NCBI GenBank assembly: GCA_008973525.1
Contig: WACJ01000122.1
Coordinates: 496,001 to 560,000 of the forward strand
Length of the DNA stretch: 64,000 bases
Origin: Stenopsyche tienmushanensis
Taxonomy: Eukaryota > Arthropoda > Insecta > Trichoptera > Stenopsychidae
Direction of reading: 5' to 3'
A model generated the notes under the pieces. That model was not told the origin of the DNA. It did not search any database and saw nothing but the letters and a program-made list of their open reading frames with translations. Numbering within the stretch: position 1 is the stretch's first letter; every line of letters begins with the position of its first letter. Made by a program: the position numbers and the translations under genes. Below are positions 61,305 through 64,000 of the stretch, piece by piece.

Positions 61305-61822
61305 CTCTGTGTAATAAAAAATATCACTTAACATACGCACATCCTAATCTGTGAAAATAAAATATAGCTCTGCACCGAATATTGTTGCATAGCATAAACT
61401 CGACGCCTAAACTGGACGGACAAATTGAAACGCATTTATGACAAATTATTAATATTTATAAGAAAAACTATTTTTTTAAAATCATGGGATTAAATAAGCT
61501 GCTGCGATATATTCCCAAAAATATTATTTTTCAAAAAAAATCACCATCCTTTTCGTCGCATAAATATATTATTTTTTAGTGAATTTCAAATTTGATAAAA
61601 ATATTTTTGGGAATATATCAAAAGAGCTCATCTCAGAGAGAATCTCATGCATTCTTTCAATGGTTTTTCATAATAATTTTCATTTAGTATTAATACATTT
61701 ATATTCGTACGCTCAGTTGAGCCGTCGAATTAAGCTAGGCGACAATCAGTGCGTGTTCGGTTCTTAGGTTATACGGTTTGGCTTAATCGTCAGAGGGATA
61801 TATCTTAATAAATAAAGTGCAG

Positions 61823-61892
61823 TGTTGTTCCAGAATGCGTCCCGTACTCCAGGATCTATCCTGAACGTCATGCAGCGTCGATACTCAGGCAA
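61823..61892 (+). pseudogene. Coding-like block in right palindrome arm (possible exon)
   Basis: Read on the plus strand from its second base: VVPECVPYSRIYPERHAASI, then LRQ, followed by GT. Preceded by GTGCAG. Over 22 aligned codons it differs from the left arm at 11 third, 4 first and 4 second positions, a pattern expected of formerly coding sequence. It is 5 nt shorter than the left block near its 5' edge, so the reading phase after the putative acceptor differs. Confidence 0.4.
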
Positions 61893-62020
61893 GTGTTCTT
61901 AGTTTTTTAAGTGTTTTGTACTGCGACTTATAGTAAATTGGAGGTCCTTGATGTCTATTTTAAGATGTAGGATTTAAAGCCGATAAATTATGTTTTTTTT
62001 AAAGCCACGATAAACTTTTG

Positions 62021-63120
62021 ATTTTATTGTCACAATAGACTCTTACATAGAGTGCGGAATAAGATGTCGATGGTTGAATACAGTAGGATGGTTTCAATGG
62101 GTATCTGATGAGCTGTGCGCCTGGTCGTGGCGGAATCTTCAAATCGTCATGCAGTCTGACCGCTGAGGAAAGATTCATAATCATCATCATCATCATCAGT
62201 CTGTGTTCGTCCACCGTTGAATGCATGAGTCTTCATCCCTCTCGATCCTCCGCTTTCCGCATCCAGCTTCATCCTGTTATTCTTTCGATGTCGTCAGTCT
62301 TACAGGGGTCTCCACTCCAACACTTTTCTTCCCCATCGACCGTCGTTTCTTCGAGACATTTGTGTCAATTCTTTCAGTAGCGTCTACTACTCGAGTTCTT
62401 CTTCGGATATCCTCGTTTCTGATTCTATATTATAAAGACACTTCGAGCATAGATCTCTCTATGGCACGCTGGGAAAACTTTATTCTGTGTAAAATGCCTG
62501 ATATTAGATTCCACATCTTCGTGGGTTAACACTGGGATGATGCGTTGGTTAAATGCTGCCATCCCAGTGGTATTCGTCTGTCAATTTCTGTTGAGATGTA
62601 TTACTTGTCCCAGATAAGTGTATTCATTTTTAACCTCAATTTGTGTTCCCCCAATGGATATTGCCCCGAAGGTCTGAGAATTGTGACTATTTATCATGGC
62701 TTCGATTTTATCCATGTTCATTTTCAGACAAATTTTACTTGACACTTCGTTTAGGTCTTGGAGCATGTCTTGAAGCTTTTCAGATGATTCGGCTATTAAT
62801 ACTATTTCACAATTTCTCCACTTGTGTGTTGTCAATACTGTGTCGGCACTTTTTCCAAGATAGCAGTTTAAACACATCTTCCAAAGCGTTTATGATAAGC
62901 TTGGGAGATAGTTTATATTACAGCGTTGTAGTGAGTCTAAAACTGCCCAATAAAGACAGTGGTTGATTATATTTTTCGGTTTTCTGGATGATTTGTCTTA
63001 GTATGTGGATATGCTCGATGATACTAAAGCCTTTTCTAAATCCAGCCTGTTCTCGAGGTTGAAATTTGTCAAATCGATCTGCCAGCCTATTAGTTTTAAC
63101 TCTAGAGAATACTTTATATA
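62021..63120 (-). pseudogene. RTE-type LINE reverse transcriptase relic
   Basis: The minus strand carries the end of a non-LTR reverse transcriptase in several frames. Near 63050 it reads QPREQAGFRKGFSIIEHIH. From 62877 down to 62581 it reads IVLIAESSEKLQDML, then SSKICLKMNMDK and YTYLGQVIHLNRN. Near 62450-62520 it reads EDVESNIRHFTQNKVFPAC. The order and wording match the RTE/endonuclease-RT proteins common in insects. The catalytic (F/Y)ADD before IVLIAES is replaced by RNCE, and the palm-region segment between about 62890 and 62960 is disrupted. The 5' part is missing. An ATC microsatellite lies near 62178-62197. Confidence 0.75.
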
Positions 63121-63164
63121 TATATGGGAGAGAAGCGTAATTGGATGATTTTTTTTAACATCCA

Positions 63165-63704
63165 TTAACAAAATTACAGGATTTTTGAAAAAAATAACTC
63201 GAAAATAGAAAAAAAATTAGATATGTTAACTTCACTTAACGAAAACATTCCCGAGGGAATTGTTTCTGTAATAATAGAACATTTAACTTTATTGGAAGAA
63301 AATATTGCACGTTATTTTCCTTCCTTAAATAGAGAAAATTATGACTGGATTCGAAATCCATTTGTTACGACTGATAAATCGTATTGTGAATTTTGAAGAA
63401 GAAGAATTAGTCTCATTGTTGACTGATCGTACTCTAAAAATAAAATTTTCCGAAATGACCATAGAGGACTTTTGGATTTCTGTCCAAGAAGAATATCCAG
63501 CTCTTCACACGAAGGCACTGAAAATTGTTATAGTTTCCGACATCATATTTGTGTAAGCTCGGTTTCTCAACAATAACTAATATGAAAACTAAAAAACGAG
63601 AAAGATTTATGAATTTAGACGAAGAATTGAGGGTAGCTCTATCAAATATTCAACCTAAAATTTATGATATCTGCAAAAGCCAACAAGCTCAGGTAGCATA
63701 TTAA
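63165..63704 (+). pseudogene. ZBED-type hAT transposase C-terminus, frameshifted
   Basis: Three frames in order give VIIEHLTLLEENIARYFPSL and DWIRNPF. After a shift they give EEEELVSLLTDRTLKIKFSE with FWISVQEEYPALHTKAL. After another shift comes NMKTKKRERFMNLDEELRVA and LSNIQPKIYDICKSQQAQ, with a stop at 63702. This is the conserved C-terminal part, including the region of the hATC dimerisation domain, of SCAND3/ZBED5-like hAT transposases. At least two frameshifts make it non-functional. The 5' end of the same kind of element is at 59854 on the same strand. Confidence 0.8.
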
Positions 63705-64000
63705 TTGATTTTTGAATGATCATATAACTTCTATTGTGTTAAGCAGAGACATCATTTTGGGTGGACAACGGATAAAAACACCCTCCCCCTCCAACCTAGA
63801 TTTACCACTTAAAGAGAGCAAATATTTTTAATAAAACGCGTATAAATATAAAATTGTTTCTAGGGAAAAATTAACTAACTAAATATATTTTCAATGTTAA
63901 ATTTTTTTTATATAATTTGACACAAAAAGAAAATATGTAAAAAAATGGTATGTAAATATTATTTTTTTAAATATGTAATAAAAATTATGCCAACGTATAC
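63705..64000. other. No gene seen
   Basis: AT-rich end of the window with a short C-rich patch (near 63780-63795). No terminal repeat matching the hAT 5' end is visible before the window stops. Confidence 0.6.

Larger units (their letters stand above)
61025..62020. repeat. About 1-kb imperfect palindrome
   Basis: Two diverged arms face each other across a centre near 61560. The innermost part is an exact 20-bp match (GATATATTCCCAAAAATATT at about 61505-61524 and its complement at about 61602-61621). Further out, the TAGGCGTCGAGTT / GAGCCGTCGAATT region, a coding-like block, TGTCTATTTTAAGATGTAGG and AAAGTCACGA/AAAGCCACGA all pair at matching distances. Outer boundaries are estimates. It could be a foldback transposon or an inverted duplication of a gene segment. 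Confidence 0.65.

Noticed and set aside
1..64000. CRISPR array, bacterial operon or viral genome segment
   Set aside because: No regularly spaced repeats, no compact gene strings and no viral coding motifs. The intron structure and repeats are those of an insect chromosome.

Overview
This is AT-rich animal DNA, almost certainly from an insect. It contains one recognisable host gene, with phase-consistent GT-AG introns, surrounded and interrupted by decayed DNA transposons and a LINE fragment. The insect call rests on the protein, a CPAP1-type secreted chitin-binding mucin, and on the mix of mariner, Tigger, hAT and RTE relics. The order cannot be fixed from the sequence. There are no bacterial operons, CRISPR arrays or rRNA genes.

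The gene lies on the + strand and fills most of the window. I read five coding exons: 10012-10075, 41585-41628, 50746-50923, 51105-51220 and 51308-55699. They join in frame to a 1597-residue protein. It has a signal peptide, a short N-terminal conserved block, one six-cysteine type-2 chitin-binding domain (residues about 118-170), a very long Ser/Thr/Asn/Gln/Pro-rich region, two helical non-mucin blocks, a run of 17 threonines and a structured tail. The exon carrying the AUG begins at a splice acceptor (9992), so an untranslated leader exon must lie further upstream; I could not place it. Intron 1 is about 31.5 kb and intron 2 about 9.1 kb; introns 3 and 4 are 181 and 87 bp. The 3' UTR probably ends near 56550.

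Region by region: 1-9991 is upstream sequence or a leader intron, with one GC-richer island at 720-960 and a pogo-type MITE at about 6.75-7.2 kb. Intron 1 holds a Mutator-like relic (13.3 kb), a Tigger/jerky relic (17.8 kb), a possible TTAA-flanked element (20.5 kb), two matching hAT fragments (25.4 and 28.9 kb), two short palindromic MITEs (31.0 and 31.7 kb), a dimeric repeat tail (36.4 kb) and a mariner-ended 1-kb element that has collected other repeats inside it (38.6-39.6 kb). Intron 2 holds a deleted mariner (43.7 kb), a complete-ended but dead Tigger element (46.5-47.4 kb) and more repeats. Downstream of the gene, 56.7-64 kb is a repeat-dense flank: a 528-bp MITE, a near-intact tRNA-Gly(TCC)-like sequence joined to a repeat tail, hAT pieces, an RTE-type LINE relic and a roughly 1-kb imperfect palindrome.

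I did not find a convincing new multi-gene system. The least explained structure is the palindrome at about 61.0-62.0 kb. Each arm carries the same short coding-like block, and the differences between arms fall mainly at third codon positions.
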